From contig NZ_LZRD01000010.1 in NCBI RefSeq assembly GCF_001687325.1, positions 1 through 64,000 on the forward strand: 64,000 nt of DNA, written 5' to 3'. A model generated the notes under the pieces. It was not told where the DNA came from. It saw nothing but the letters and a program-made list of their open reading frames with translations, and made no database searches. This document shows, in pieces, positions 1 through 9,228 of the stretch. The translations under genes were made by a program, and so were the position numbers. The stretch's first letter is position 1, and each line of letters begins with the position of its first letter. This DNA is from Streptomyces sp. PTY087I2. Lineage in GTDB: Bacteria > Actinomycetota > Actinomycetes > Streptomycetales > Streptomycetaceae.

Positions 1-203
<203 letters not shown>

Positions 204-280
204 GTTGCTCGCGTCCACTGTGTTAGTTCTGAAATAACGAACAGCCGTGATATTACCGGTTGGTTTGATTGTTTCATAGT

Positions 281-397
281 GTTTCGGTGGTCATTGCGTT
301 AGGGAAACGCCCGGTTACATTCCGAACCCGGAAGCTAAGCCTTTCAGCGCCGATGGTACTGCAGGGGGGACCCTGTGGGAGAGTAGGACGCCGCCGA
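281..397 (+). rRNA. 5S ribosomal RNA
   Basis: The segment starting 'gtttcggtggtca' and ending 'ggacgccgccgaac' has the length and conserved blocks of an actinobacterial 5S rRNA, including 'cccggttacattccgaacccgg' and 'gccgatggtactgc'. The two ends can pair as helix I. It lies downstream of the 23S gene, as expected in an rrn operon. Confidence 0.95.
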
Positions 398-412
398 ACA
401 ATCTTTGTGGGG

Positions 413-444
413 AAGCCCCGCACCGTTTTGGTGCGGGGCTTTTC
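413..444 (+). terminator. rho-independent terminator of the rRNA operon
   Basis: A perfect 12-bp stem (aagccccgcacc / ggtgcggggctt) with loop gtttt is followed by a short T run. It lies 15 bases after the 5S gene. Confidence 0.93.
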
Positions 445-504
445 TGCGTTCCGGGTGCGGGTTACTCGGTTGAACGTGCGGCTGGTGGGGGTGAGGATCG
501 CTGT

Positions 505-1065
505 ATGGACTATGTGATGCGTGTGGTGCGGGCCGACGAATGGCCGCAGGTCAGGCAGTTGCGGCTGGACGCTCTGAAGGACCCGGCGGCTCCGGTGGCG
601 TTCCTGGAGTCGTACGAGGACTCCGCTGCGAAGCCGGATGTGTTCTGGCAGCAGCGTGCCGCCGATGCCGCGGAGGACGGGCCCGGCCGGGTACGCCAGT
701 TCGTCGCGGAGTCGCCCCAGGGGGAGTGGGTCGGGTCGGTCACCGTACTCGTCGAGAGCCCGGACGACGAGGTGCGCTTCGGGGAGGCCTCGCCGGTGCA
801 CCAGGCGCACCTGGTCGGTGTGTTCGTCCGGCCCGAGGTGCGGGGGACCGGGGTGACCGAGGCGTTGTTCCGGGAGGCCGTCGCGTGGGTCTGGTCGCTG
901 TCCGCGCCCCGGATGGAGCGGGTACGCCTCTACGTGCACGAGAAGAACCCGCGGGCCGCCGCGTTCTACCGGAAGTTCGGCTTCGTACCCTCCGGCCAGT
1001 GGATTCTCGCCCCGGGCGACCAGGGCGAGCGGGAGCTGGAGTACGTCCTCGGGAGGGCGAGCTAG
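505..1065 (+). CDS. GNAT family N-acetyltransferase
   Basis: The 186-residue protein is the size of a single GNAT domain. The acetyl-CoA pyrophosphate-binding motif A is visible as V-x-P-E-V-R-G-T-G (about residues 108-116), and the motif B region has Y-V-H-E-K-N-P-R-A-A-A-F-Y-R-K-F-G-F (about 143-160), typical of RimI-like small-molecule or protein N-acetyltransferases. The substrate cannot be read from sequence. ATG at 505 is preceded by a purine-rich 'gaggatc'; an alternative ATG lies at 517. Its stop codon overlaps, tail to tail, the stop of the opposite-strand secretion-like operon (both stops read from the palindromic ctag), so the two units converge with no spacer or terminator. Confidence 0.88.
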   Translation: MDYVMRVVRADEWPQVRQLRLDALKDPAAPVAFLESYEDSAAKPDVFWQQRAADAAEDGPGRVRQFVAESPQGEWVGSVTVLVESPDDEVRFGEASPVHQAHLVGVFVRPEVRGTGVTEALFREAVAWVWSLSAPRMERVRLYVHEKNPRAAAFYRKFGFVPSGQWILAPGDQGERELEYVLGRAS

Positions 1066-2573
1066 CTGATGCCCGGGGCCGGCGCGTGCAGCTGTTCGCG
1101 CCAGCGGGCTCGGCCCTGTTCCTGGGAGCGGAGCAGCACCAGGGCGGGCATGCCCCGGGTCTCGCCGGTCGCCAGCAGTTCCGGGAGCTGGGGAAGCGGT
1201 GCCACGGCCGCGACGTCGTCCAGGACGAGCGTCATTGGTGGGTCGAGCCGACCGTCGGTTGACCGTGCGGCCATGCGGCGGCCGTGCTCGACCACGTCTG
1301 CGGCGAGCGCGGTGAGGAGGGGCATCGCGCCCGGGCGTGAGCGGGGATCCTCGATGGGGTCGCCCACCAGGTAGAGCGTTCCCCCCTCGCGGGCAAAAGA
1401 TTCCAGCGCGGCCGTATCCGATCGGTTGGCCGTGCAGGCCTCGCGGATGTGCACCGAGGAGAGCGCCGAGAAGGCCCGTACGTTCAACTCCTGTGCCACC
1501 TCGCGCCGTTCCGGGTAGGCCGTGAGCGCGGACTCCAGGAGCCCGGCGAGTCCGGACGCGGCCTTGGGGTGCGTACGGAGGAGGCGTACCGGTTCGTGGG
1601 CGGCGGCCCCCGACGCCCAGCGGGCGACCTGGCGGAACGGCCGGCCGTCCACCGCCGCGGCGTGCAGCCAGCACTGGAGGAGCGTCTGCGCCGTGTCGGC
1701 CACCGCCGCGTCGATCCTGGCCTGCGGGCGTACCGGGGCGAGCAGGGCGGCGGCCCGTGCGGCGGCGGTGTCGGGGTGCTCGCAGCCGGCGGTGGGCGAC
1801 CAGTGGAGGCGGGCCGGGGTGTCGCAGAGGTGGCCCGGGTCGTAGACGAGGACCGGGCCGAGCTTGGCCCGGGCGTCCTTCGTCTCGGCCCAGACCGTGG
1901 GGTCCGACGTGACGACCAGGGCGGGGCCCTCGGCGTCGTGGATCGCCTGGACGACGGTGGGGCGCCGGGCGGGTGCCGGGGCGTAGACGAGGAGGGGAGT
2001 GCGGGGGGAGGGGAGAAGCGCCGCGCTTGATTCGAGGGGAGTGGGCGTCTTCTCGGTCGGGGGTGGGGTGTGGGTTGTTGATGATGGTGTGGGTGGGGCT
2101 TGGGTTGGTGCCTGTGCTGGTGGCTGTGGCTGCGGCTCCTGTGCCTTCAAGGACCGTTCCTCGCGGCGCCGTTCCCGTACCGCACGGCCACGGGACACGA
2201 CTCCGAGCGTGAACACCGTGAGCACCAGCAGCACCATCAGTTCGCCGATGAACAGGCCCCAGAACAGGCCGTATCCGGAGAGCTGGGCCGGGGGTGTCTC
2301 CGGCCAGGCGGCGGTGAGGTCCTGGGGTGCGGTGGCCAGTTCGCGCAGGGCGAGCGGGGCGCGGATGAACGTCACGCCGGCCGGCCAGGATCCGTGGGCC
2401 AGGAGCCCGGCCAGGCCGGTGGCCGTCCAGGTGACCAGGGTGGCCGCGAGGAGCAGGGCCAGGACGCCGATCAGCAGGCCGTCCGGGATGCCGCCGCTGC
2501 CCTGGGGCCGGTCGTCGTAACCGTCGTGACGGGCGGAGCCGTTGCTCCGGCCCCGCGGTGTCTGGCGTGCCAT
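1062..2573 (-). CDS. TraG/VirD4-like membrane ATPase homologue, P-loop degenerate
   Basis: 503 residues with two N-terminal membrane segments (about 32-55 and 103-126), a proline-rich cytosolic linker (about 140-195) and a C-terminal region that reads like a type IV coupling protein: 'ALVVTSDP..VWAET' resembles the TraG/VirD4 'vvtDpKgE' strand and 'MTLVLDDVAAVAPLPQLPELLATGE' resembles its Walker B and following helix. Where the Walker A loop should be there is only PLLVYAPAPARRPTV, with no GxxGxGK[ST]. Annotations call such proteins ATP/GTP-binding, but nucleotide hydrolysis is doubtful here. It is the last gene of the six-gene minus-strand operon and starts one base after the stop of the VirB4-like ATPase gene. 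Inference: inner-membrane substrate-recruiting component. Confidence 0.75.
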   Translation of the reverse strand: MARQTPRGRSNGSARHDGYDDRPQGSGGIPDGLLIGVLALLLAATLVTWTATGLAGLLAHGSWPAGVTFIRAPLALRELATAPQDLTAAWPETPPAQLSGYGLFWGLFIGELMVLLVLTVFTLGVVSRGRAVRERRREERSLKAQEPQPQPPAQAPTQAPPTPSSTTHTPPPTEKTPTPLESSAALLPSPRTPLLVYAPAPARRPTVVQAIHDAEGPALVVTSDPTVWAETKDARAKLGPVLVYDPGHLCDTPARLHWSPTAGCEHPDTAAARAAALLAPVRPQARIDAAVADTAQTLLQCWLHAAAVDGRPFRQVARWASGAAAHEPVRLLRTHPKAASGLAGLLESALTAYPERREVAQELNVRAFSALSSVHIREACTANRSDTAALESFAREGGTLYLVGDPIEDPRSRPGAMPLLTALAADVVEHGRRMAARSTDGRLDPPMTLVLDDVAAVAPLPQLPELLATGETRGMPALVLLRSQEQGRARWREQLHAPAPGIS

Positions 2574-2574
2574 G

Positions 2575-4005
2575 TCAGGCCACCGTTGACTCTGACGACT
2601 CGTTCATCCGTTGTTGGTGCTCGATCCGGGCCGCCCGTTGCTCCGCCTCCAGATCGGCGGCGCGGATGTCCTCGGGGAGCAGGTCGTCCGGGTCCGTGAC
2701 CGCTGAGCCCTCGGTCATGGCGCGGTCGGTGAAGACCAGGGGGCGTTCGGCCTCGGTGATCAGGTGTTTGACGACCTGGACGTTGCCGTTGACGTCCCAG
2801 ACGGCGATGCCGGGGGTGAGGGTCGGGATGATCTCGACGGCCCAGCGGGGCAGGCCGATCACCCGGCCGGTCGCTCTGGCCTCGTCCGTCTTCTGGGCGT
2901 AGATCGTGCGCGTGGAGGCCATCTTGAGGATGGCCGCTGCTTCCTTCGCCGCGGCCCCGTCCACGACGTCGCTGAGGTGGTGGACGACGGCGACGAACGA
3001 GAGCCCGAGGCGGCGTCCGAACTTCAGCAGGCGCTGGAAGAGCTGGGCGACGAAGGGGGAGTTGATGATGTGCCACGCCTCTTCGACCAGGAAGATGCGC
3101 TTCTTGCGGTCGGGCCTGATCCAGGTGTGTTCCAGCCAGACGCCGACGATGGCCATCAGGATCGGCATCGCGATCGAGTTGCGGTCGATGTGCGAGAGGT
3201 CGAAGACGATGAGGGGCGCGTCGAGGTCGATGCCGACGGTGGTGGCGCCGTCGAACATGCCGCGCAGGTCACCGTCGACGAGCCGGTCCAGGACGAGGGC
3301 CACGTCCAGGCCCCAGGCCCGTACATCGTCTATGTCGACGTTCATCGCCTCGGCGGACTCGGGCTCGGGGTGGCGCAGCTGCTCCACGATGTCCATCAGG
3401 ACCGGCTGGCGGTCGGTGATGGTCGTGGTCACGTAGGCGTGGGCGACCTTGAGCGCGAAGCCGGAACGTTCGTCGAGGCCGTGGCCCATCGCGACTTCGA
3501 TGATCGTGCGGAGCAGGGCGAGCTGGCCGGTGGTGGTGATGGACGGGTCGAGGGGGTTGAGGCGGATACCGCCGTTGAGGGCTGCGGTCGGGTCCAGGCG
3601 GATGGGGGTTATGCCCAGCTCCTGGGCGATGAGGTTCCACTCGCCGACGCCGTCCTCGCCCTGGGCGTCCAGGACGACGACCTGGCGGTCGCGGAAGCGG
3701 AGCTGGCGCAGGACGTACGTCTTCTCCAGCGCGGACTTGCCGTTGCCGGACTCGCCGAGGACCAGCCAGTGGGGGGCGGGGAGCTGTTGCCCGTACAGCT
3801 GGAAGGGGTCGTAGATGTAGCCCTTGCCGCTGTAGACCTCGCGGCCGATGATCACGCCGCTGTCGCCGAGGCCGGGGGCGGCGGTGGGGAGGTAGACGGC
3901 CTGGGCCTGGCCCGTGGACGTACGGACGGGGAGGCGGGTCGTCTCCACCTTGCCGAAGAGGAAGGAGGTGAAGGCATCCGACAATGCGGACAGGGGGTCT
4001 CGCAT
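2575..4005 (-). CDS. VirB4-like type IV secretion ATPase (C-terminal ATPase half)
   Basis: 476 residues. Walker A is clear as G-E-S-G-N-G-K-S (residues 84-91) and Walker B as R-I-F-L-V-E-E-A-W-H (about 303-312), the arrangement of VirB4/TraC/ConE motor ATPases. A VirB4-type 'GLSFVAVVHHLSDV' motif follows (about residue 334). The usual VirB4 N-terminal domain is missing here and appears to be supplied by the upstream gene (4121-5671), so VirB4 is split over two polypeptides. No membrane segment is seen; it should act on the cytoplasmic face of the complex. The gap to the upstream gene is 115 bases, the longest inside the operon. Confidence 0.88.
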   Translation of the reverse strand: MRDPLSALSDAFTSFLFGKVETTRLPVRTSTGQAQAVYLPTAAPGLGDSGVIIGREVYSGKGYIYDPFQLYGQQLPAPHWLVLGESGNGKSALEKTYVLRQLRFRDRQVVVLDAQGEDGVGEWNLIAQELGITPIRLDPTAALNGGIRLNPLDPSITTTGQLALLRTIIEVAMGHGLDERSGFALKVAHAYVTTTITDRQPVLMDIVEQLRHPEPESAEAMNVDIDDVRAWGLDVALVLDRLVDGDLRGMFDGATTVGIDLDAPLIVFDLSHIDRNSIAMPILMAIVGVWLEHTWIRPDRKKRIFLVEEAWHIINSPFVAQLFQRLLKFGRRLGLSFVAVVHHLSDVVDGAAAKEAAAILKMASTRTIYAQKTDEARATGRVIGLPRWAVEIIPTLTPGIAVWDVNGNVQVVKHLITEAERPLVFTDRAMTEGSAVTDPDDLLPEDIRAADLEAEQRAARIEHQQRMNESSESTVA

Positions 4006-4120
4006 GGTGGGGGTGCCCTCTCTTGTCGCGGGTGCGGTGCAGTGCGGTGCTGTGTGTGCGGTGCGTGTTCGGTGGCGGGGGTGGCTGCGTCGGGTTGCTG
4101 CGTCGGGGGTGGTGGCCGCG

Positions 4121-5671
4121 TCAGCGGCGGATGCCGGTGGCGAACGGGAGCGTGTTCACGAAGGCGCGGTGGTGTTCGCGGTCGCACCACTCCAGCTTGA
4201 GATACGACTTGCCGGCGGAGGCGCGGATCGTGCGCTTGTCGCGGGCGAGCGCTTCGGGTGAGCGGGACGACACCGTGATGTACCCCACCAGGTTCACTCC
4301 GGCCGCACCGCTGGCGAGATCTTCACCCCGCTGGTCGAGCCGGCCGTGGGCGGCGATGTCGCGGGGGTCGACGGTGCGGTTCATCTTGGCCTGGCGGCTG
4401 GCCTCGGCGTCGTCGTTGGTCTTCTCGGTCAGCATGCGTTCGATGGCGACCTCGGTGGGTTCGAGGTCCATGCAGACGGCGACGGTGCGGATGACGTCGG
4501 GGGTGTGGACGAGGAGCGGGGCGAGGAAGTTGACGCCGACGGGGGTCATCGGCCACTCCTTCACCCAGGCGGTGGCGTGGCACCAGGGGGCGCGGGTGGT
4601 GGACTCGCGGGTCTTGGCCTGGAGGAACGTGGGCTCGACGGCGTCCAGTTCGGCGGGCCAGGCATTGCGCTTGGTCATGGCCTGGATGTGGTCGATGGGG
4701 TGGTCGGGGTCGTACATGGAGTGCACGAGGGAGGCGACGCGGCTCTGACCGAGCGGCTGGCGGACGCGGATGTCGGCCTCGGCGAGGCGGGCGCAGATGT
4801 CGGTGAGCTCGCGGGCCATGACGACGGCGAGGCCGGCGTCGCGGTCGAGCTTGCGGCCGCCGTGGGGGCGGGCGGCGCGGGCCATGGCGTTGGCCTCGGC
4901 GGCCAGTTCGCGGCTGTAGTGCATGCAGGCGACGAGGTAGGCGCGGTGCTGCTCGCTGGAGGTGGAGACCATGGACTGGAGCTGGTCGTAGGAGTCCTGG
5001 AGCCAGGCCGGGGACGCCTTGTCGCCGCGCTGGGCGACGTCCTTGGCGTGGGCGTCGGGGTCGGCGGGGAGGGTGCGGGCGAGCATCTGGAGGCGGGTGA
5101 CGAAGCCGTCGCCGTTGGCCACGTGCTTGAGGAGGGTGCCGAAGCGGTCGACGAGGGCTTCCTGGTCCTCGCTGTCGCGGAGGCCGACGCCGGGGCCCTC
5201 GATCTCGATGGCGGCGGTGACGGTGCGCCGGTCGGCGTGGAGGAGTACGGCGATCTCGTCGGGGCCGAAGGGGGCGGCGAGCCAGCTGATCCGGCCGATG
5301 CCGGGGGGCGGGCCGATCTCGACCTCGCGGCCGTCGGCGCTGACGCCGGCTTCCATGGCGCCCGAGCGGTAGGCGGTGCCGCGGCGCAGGGAGCGCTTGA
5401 AGGTGCGGTTGATCTCGAACCACTTGTAGAAGGTGCGGCCCTTGTAGGGGACGTACACGATGGCGAGGGCGAGCATCGGGAAGCCGACGAGGCAGACGAT
5501 GCGGAGGGAGAGGAGGGGGACGAGGAGTCCGCTCATCATGCCGAGGAACGCGCCGACGATGATCAGGGCGATCTCGCCGGTCTCGCGGTTCTTGCCGACG
5601 ATCGCGTTCGGCCGGGCGCGGCCGATGAGATACGTGCGGCGGGGCGTCATCGTGTGGGACTGGGTCGTCAA
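4121..5671 (-). CDS. SCO6880-family membrane protein, VirB3/VirB4 N-terminal-like
   Basis: 516 residues. Two adjacent N-terminal membrane helices (about 33-54 and 58-76) preceded by a short basic N-terminus look like a PrgI/TcpE/VirB3-type module. The rest is soluble and alpha/beta-like, resembling the N-terminal domain of VirB4 proteins (for example 'AAIEIEGPGVGLRDSEDQEALVDRFGTLL'). Together with the next gene, which has only the ATPase half, it appears to make up VirB3 plus VirB4. Its start ATG overlaps the stop of the upstream TrbL-like gene (ATGA), so translation is probably coupled. This family is common in actinobacterial conjugative elements and in a conserved Streptomyces chromosomal locus. 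The function is inferred from context. Confidence 0.8.
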   Translation of the reverse strand: MTTQSHTMTPRRTYLIGRARPNAIVGKNRETGEIALIIVGAFLGMMSGLLVPLLSLRIVCLVGFPMLALAIVYVPYKGRTFYKWFEINRTFKRSLRRGTAYRSGAMEAGVSADGREVEIGPPPGIGRISWLAAPFGPDEIAVLLHADRRTVTAAIEIEGPGVGLRDSEDQEALVDRFGTLLKHVANGDGFVTRLQMLARTLPADPDAHAKDVAQRGDKASPAWLQDSYDQLQSMVSTSSEQHRAYLVACMHYSRELAAEANAMARAARPHGGRKLDRDAGLAVVMARELTDICARLAEADIRVRQPLGQSRVASLVHSMYDPDHPIDHIQAMTKRNAWPAELDAVEPTFLQAKTRESTTRAPWCHATAWVKEWPMTPVGVNFLAPLLVHTPDVIRTVAVCMDLEPTEVAIERMLTEKTNDDAEASRQAKMNRTVDPRDIAAHGRLDQRGEDLASGAAGVNLVGYITVSSRSPEALARDKRTIRASAGKSYLKLEWCDREHHRAFVNTLPFATGIRR

Positions 5672-7068
5672 CGCCCTCCACCTCCTGTGCTCGAGTTACC
5701 TGTGGTGCCGAAACCGCCGCCGCCTCCGCCTCGGGAGGAGCGGCTGCTGTGGGGGGTGGCGGAGGTGGGGGCGGAGCCGCTGCGGGGCGAGGGTGCGGCG
5801 GAGGGGACAGATCCGCCGCCGCCCCCGCCGCCTGCGCCTCCGCTTCCGCCGGAGGTGCGGGAGCTGTGGGCGGCGACGCCGCCGCTGGCCGGGTTGGCGG
5901 GGCGGGCGCCTCCGCCTCCGCCGCTGTTCTGGTCGTTGCGGCCGCTGTGGGTCTTGATGCCCTGGGAGACGAGGGCGGCCGGGGAGCTGATGAGGGCGGC
6001 GGCCTGGGAGCCGTCGGTGGCCTGCTTGCGGTTGGTGCGGGCGCCCTGGATCTCGTCGCCGAAGCCGGGGACGAAGCGGTAGATCATGGCGGAGGCGAAG
6101 ATGGCCAGCAGGATGATGGAGAGGCCGGAGACGACGGCGGAGAAGGCGTCGGGTCCGTCGCCCGCGGAGAGTGCGCCGGCGAGGCCGAGGACGATGACGA
6201 TGACCGGCTTGACCATGATGACCGCGATCATGATGCCGGCCCAGCGGCGGACGTGGCCCCACATGTTCTTGTCGACGAGGCCGGAGTAGACGACGATCCC
6301 GAGGAGCGCGCCGACGTAGAGGAGGGCGGCGCGGATGACGAGCTCCAGCCACAGGATGCCGGCGGCGAGGATCGAGACGAGCGAGACGACGATCAGCATG
6401 ATCGGGCCGCCGCCGATGTCCTCGCCCTTCTTGAGGGCTTCGGCGAACGAGCCGAAGAAGACGTCGGACTGGCCGCCGGTGGCGGAGGCGATGATGTCGG
6501 TGACGCCGTCGGTGGCGGAGACGATCGTGTAGAGGATCAGCGGGGTGAACGCCGAGGCGAGGACGGTGAGCCAGAGGAAGCCGACGGCCTCGGAGATCGC
6601 GGTGGTGAGGGGGACGCCGCGGATGGCTCGCTTGGCTACGGCGAGGAGCCAGAGGACGAGGGTGAGGATGGTGGAGGCGGCGAAGATGACGGCGTACTGC
6701 TGGAGGAACTTCTGGTTGGTGAAGTCGACGTTGGCCGTGGACTCGACGGCCTCGCTGAGCTTGCCGACGATCCAGGAGGCGGCGTCGGCGCAGCCTCGGG
6801 CGAGGGAGGAGAGGGGGTCGAGGGACTCCGAGGGGTCGGGAGACCCCGGCACGCTGCCGGGATCGCTCGCGCCGTCTCCCTCCTCGCAGAACTTCTTGAC
6901 CTCGCCGAACAGCAGACTGCACTCTTCGTTGGCGCTCGGTGACGGCGTCGGGGTCGGGGTAGGTGTCGGGTCCGCGGCCGCGCGCCCGGCGAACGCGAGT
7001 GCGGCTGCATGCAGTCCGATCAGCGAGGCTGCCACCGAACGGAAGCGGTACTTGGGGTCACCTGGCAT
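5668..7068 (-). CDS. multi-pass membrane protein, TrbL/VirB6-like
   Basis: 466 residues: a cleavable-looking signal segment (about 1-32, ending A-G-R-A-A-A-D-P), a short extracytoplasmic part with Thr-Pro repeats and several Cys, then about six membrane helices between roughly 125 and 345, and a glycine- and serine-rich tail of about 110 residues. A polytopic core with a long disordered tail is typical of TrbL/VirB6 channel components. It overlaps the upstream VirB8-like gene by 11 bases and the downstream gene by 4 bases. The tail-encoding DNA (about 5700-5950) is very rich in ggc/ggt codons. Confidence 0.75.
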   Translation of the reverse strand: MPGDPKYRFRSVAASLIGLHAAALAFAGRAAADPTPTPTPTPSPSANEECSLLFGEVKKFCEEGDGASDPGSVPGSPDPSESLDPLSSLARGCADAASWIVGKLSEAVESTANVDFTNQKFLQQYAVIFAASTILTLVLWLLAVAKRAIRGVPLTTAISEAVGFLWLTVLASAFTPLILYTIVSATDGVTDIIASATGGQSDVFFGSFAEALKKGEDIGGGPIMLIVVSLVSILAAGILWLELVIRAALLYVGALLGIVVYSGLVDKNMWGHVRRWAGIMIAVIMVKPVIVIVLGLAGALSAGDGPDAFSAVVSGLSIILLAIFASAMIYRFVPGFGDEIQGARTNRKQATDGSQAAALISSPAALVSQGIKTHSGRNDQNSGGGGGARPANPASGGVAAHSSRTSGGSGGAGGGGGGGSVPSAAPSPRSGSAPTSATPHSSRSSRGGGGGGFGTTGNSSTGGGGR

Positions 7069-7927
7069 AAGTGAAGCCTCCGTACTCCTCTACGGCCTTG
7101 CTGATCGTGTCGGACTTCGAAGCCGCGACATCGCCGGGGACGGGGGCCGGGCCGTCGCTCTCGGAGGCGCCGGTCACCTTCCAGTCACCGTCCGACCATG
7201 ACATCTGAGCCGTCCATGTCTTCCAGGTGGTGCTCACGGGCTTGGCGGAGTCCTGGCCGGACATGCCGATGAGGCCCGTGTACCAGACAGCTACCTCTGC
7301 GGTGTCGCCGTCGAACGCCAGGACCTTCGTGCCCACCGGAACGGTCCGTGAGATGAAGGTGCTGCCCTTCGGGGCATTGCCGTCGGGGTCGAGACCGAGG
7401 CGTGAGAGGAACTCGGCCGAATAGGCCCGGTCTTGAGGTGCCCGGAGTTTGTCGGCTGCCGCGGGCGAGTAGACCGTGTCGAGGATCTGGTGGCGGCTCT
7501 CCTTCGTGAACATCTCCGCCGACCCCAGCGCCACCGCATAGTTCGCCGCCGCGCTCTGCGCCCCCTGCTCGTCGTGGGCGAAACCGGAGGGGATCGTGCC
7601 GTTCTTGCCCGGGACGGGCTTGGTGCCGGTGGCTGCGGTGGGGGCACTTCCCGCGGCTCCGGAGCGCTTGGCGCCCGGGGAGGCGTCGTCGTCGCTGCCG
7701 CCGCCCCGGTTGGCGAAGGCGATGGCGGCGACGAGGAGCACGACGATGCCGGTGATCGTCACGAGGGAGCGGGAGTTGCGGGCGGGGCGGCGCGCGTTGG
7801 GGTTGCCCGGGTCGCCGTCGGGGAGGCGGGTGCGGGTCTGCCGGGTGCCGCCGAGCGTGCTGTACGGGTCGTCCCCGCGGCCCCCCTGGTCCTTGCCGCG
7901 GTAGTCGTGCTCGTCACCGGGACTCAT
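7058..7927 (-). CDS. single-pass membrane protein with extracytoplasmic domain, VirB8/TcpC-like candidate
   Basis: 289 residues from ATG at 7927, which has GGGAG about 11 bases upstream; a longer reading to 8032 lacks a good ribosome site. The N-terminal 50 residues are charged and cytoplasmic, followed by one membrane helix (S-L-V-T-I-T-G-I-V-V-L-L-V-A-A-I-A-F, about 53-70), a disordered linker and a C-terminal domain ending in W-K-T-W-T-A-Q-M-S-W-S-D-G-D-W-K-V-T. This architecture (short cytosolic part, one helix, NTF2-like domain with a tryptophan-rich strand) is that of VirB8/TcpC proteins. The assignment is from architecture and operon position, not from a diagnostic motif. Confidence 0.65.
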   Translation of the reverse strand: MSPGDEHDYRGKDQGGRGDDPYSTLGGTRQTRTRLPDGDPGNPNARRPARNSRSLVTITGIVVLLVAAIAFANRGGGSDDDASPGAKRSGAAGSAPTAATGTKPVPGKNGTIPSGFAHDEQGAQSAAANYAVALGSAEMFTKESRHQILDTVYSPAAADKLRAPQDRAYSAEFLSRLGLDPDGNAPKGSTFISRTVPVGTKVLAFDGDTAEVAVWYTGLIGMSGQDSAKPVSTTWKTWTAQMSWSDGDWKVTGASESDGPAPVPGDVAASKSDTISKAVEEYGGFTYAR

Positions 7928-8108
7928 GCCGCGTTCGCTCCCTCGGTCGTGTGCAGATCCGCGCAGGACGACGGTAGCTGTGCTGGTTGCCGCTTGAACG
8001 CGGTGTGGTGACTCGACATCAGGGAAACGCAACCTCAGCCGGTGGGCGCGACGGGCGGATGGTGGGGAGCGGGCTGGGACGGCCCGGTGGGAGCCGGCCG
8101 ACGGTGGG

Positions 8109-8426
8109 TCAGACGGCCATTCCGTACACGATGGTGAACAGGGTCCCCAGGGAGCCGATGATGAAGACCCCTGTCAGCCCGGCCACGATCAGGCCCTTGC
8201 CCTGCTCCGCGCTGAACGTGTCGCGCAGCGCCGTCGCTCCGATGCGCTGCTTCGCGGCACCCCAGATCGCGATGCCGAGGCAGAGCAGGATGGCGATGGC
8301 CATCACCACCTCGATCATGATGCGCGCCTCGTTGCCCAGCGTCCCGAACGGCCCCCAGTCCGGAGCGATTCCGCCGATGATGGTGGTGATGTCGCCCTTC
8401 TCTGCTGCCAGGATCATGTAAGTCAC
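8109..8426 (-). CDS. small two-helix membrane protein, possible VirB2/TrbC-like subunit
   Basis: 105 residues from GTG at 8426, with an alternative ATG at 8417. Two hydrophobic helices are seen (about 36-58 and 79-103), with a short charged loop between them. It is the first gene of the secretion-like operon, and a small two-helix protein in this place is expected to be the VirB2/TrbC-type subunit or a membrane scaffold. There is no clear signal peptide. Upstream, 8517-8533 holds a short inverted repeat (ccgggt..acccgg) inside the probable promoter region. Confidence 0.7.
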   Translation of the reverse strand: MTYMILAAEKGDITTIIGGIAPDWGPFGTLGNEARIMIEVVMAIAILLCLGIAIWGAAKQRIGATALRDTFSAEQGKGLIVAGLTGVFIIGSLGTLFTIVYGMAV

Positions 8427-8679
8427 CGCCCCTGTTGGGTAGTTCGCTGCCCGTGCCGTCCGGCACGGGTCGCCTTCTATCTTCGCTGATGAAACCGTGC
8501 TCGCACGACGCCTTCCCGGGTCTCTTTACCCGGATCTCGCACGTTTGACCGGTGCCGCCGCCCTGACCTGCGGCTCGTCCGCTCCTCGCGCATATGCCTG
8601 GTTACTCTGTGTATCACGCGCTGTGACCAGGAGCAACGACGGTGGCCATGGGTTCTGATGCGGTCGCAGCGTTCGCGGG

Positions 8680-9228
8680 TCACGGCGTGTTCGTATGCGC
8701 CGTTCGAGAGCCGCGTGTGCGCCGGTAGTAGGAGACGGTGACGGCCCCGAGGAGCGGCCCCCAGAGGACGAGCGGCTGGTAGATGACACCGACCAGCAGA
8801 CGGCCGGCGGGGGTCATATCCGGGTGGGGATACGTCCACCACAGGGGCATGGCGGCCAAGATCGCCGTCAGCGCGAGGGCCCCGGCGGCGGCCGGTACGA
8901 CGGCGGCCAGGGGGCGAACGGGGCGGCCGCCGATGACGGGTATCCGGCGGGGCACCGTCTCGCCCCACGGCCGTACCAGGCCGAGGGAGAGCAGGGCGAG
9001 CAGCTCGCACACGACGCTCAGGGTCAGCATCCACAGCTTGGAGCCGAGGGTGTCGAACGGTACGAAGCCGGCCTCGGTGTACCCGGACGGGAACCCGCAC
9101 ACCATCGTCAGCCGCCACAGCCCGGTCGGCAGCGCGAGCAGCGTGATCAGTTGCGCGGCGCGAACCGCCCACCGAGGGGGCGCGGATGTCGGGACGGGGC
9201 GTTCCTCTCGGGGTCGCATGCGTTCCAT
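8680..9228 (-). CDS. four-helix membrane protein of unknown function
   Basis: 182 residues from ATG at 9228. The open frame continues upstream to 9540, but that part is Pro/Arg/Thr-rich and looks like shadow coding. Four hydrophobic segments are visible (about residues 21-40, 68-88, 108-133 and 147-172). I do not recognise a family. It sits 253 bases upstream of the secretion-like operon on the same strand and diverges from the hydrolase cassettes, so it may be a membrane accessory or independent. Confidence 0.65.
   Translation of the reverse strand: MERMRPREERPVPTSAPPRWAVRAAQLITLLALPTGLWRLTMVCGFPSGYTEAGFVPFDTLGSKLWMLTLSVVCELLALLSLGLVRPWGETVPRRIPVIGGRPVRPLAAVVPAAAGALALTAILAAMPLWWTYPHPDMTPAGRLLVGVIYQPLVLWGPLLGAVTVSYYRRTRGSRTAHTNTP

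Noticed and set aside
274..1674. 466-codon minus-strand frame over the 5S rRNA, the acetyltransferase gene and the next gene
   Set aside because: It crosses an rRNA gene and a terminator and has Arg/Pro/Gly-rich shadow composition.
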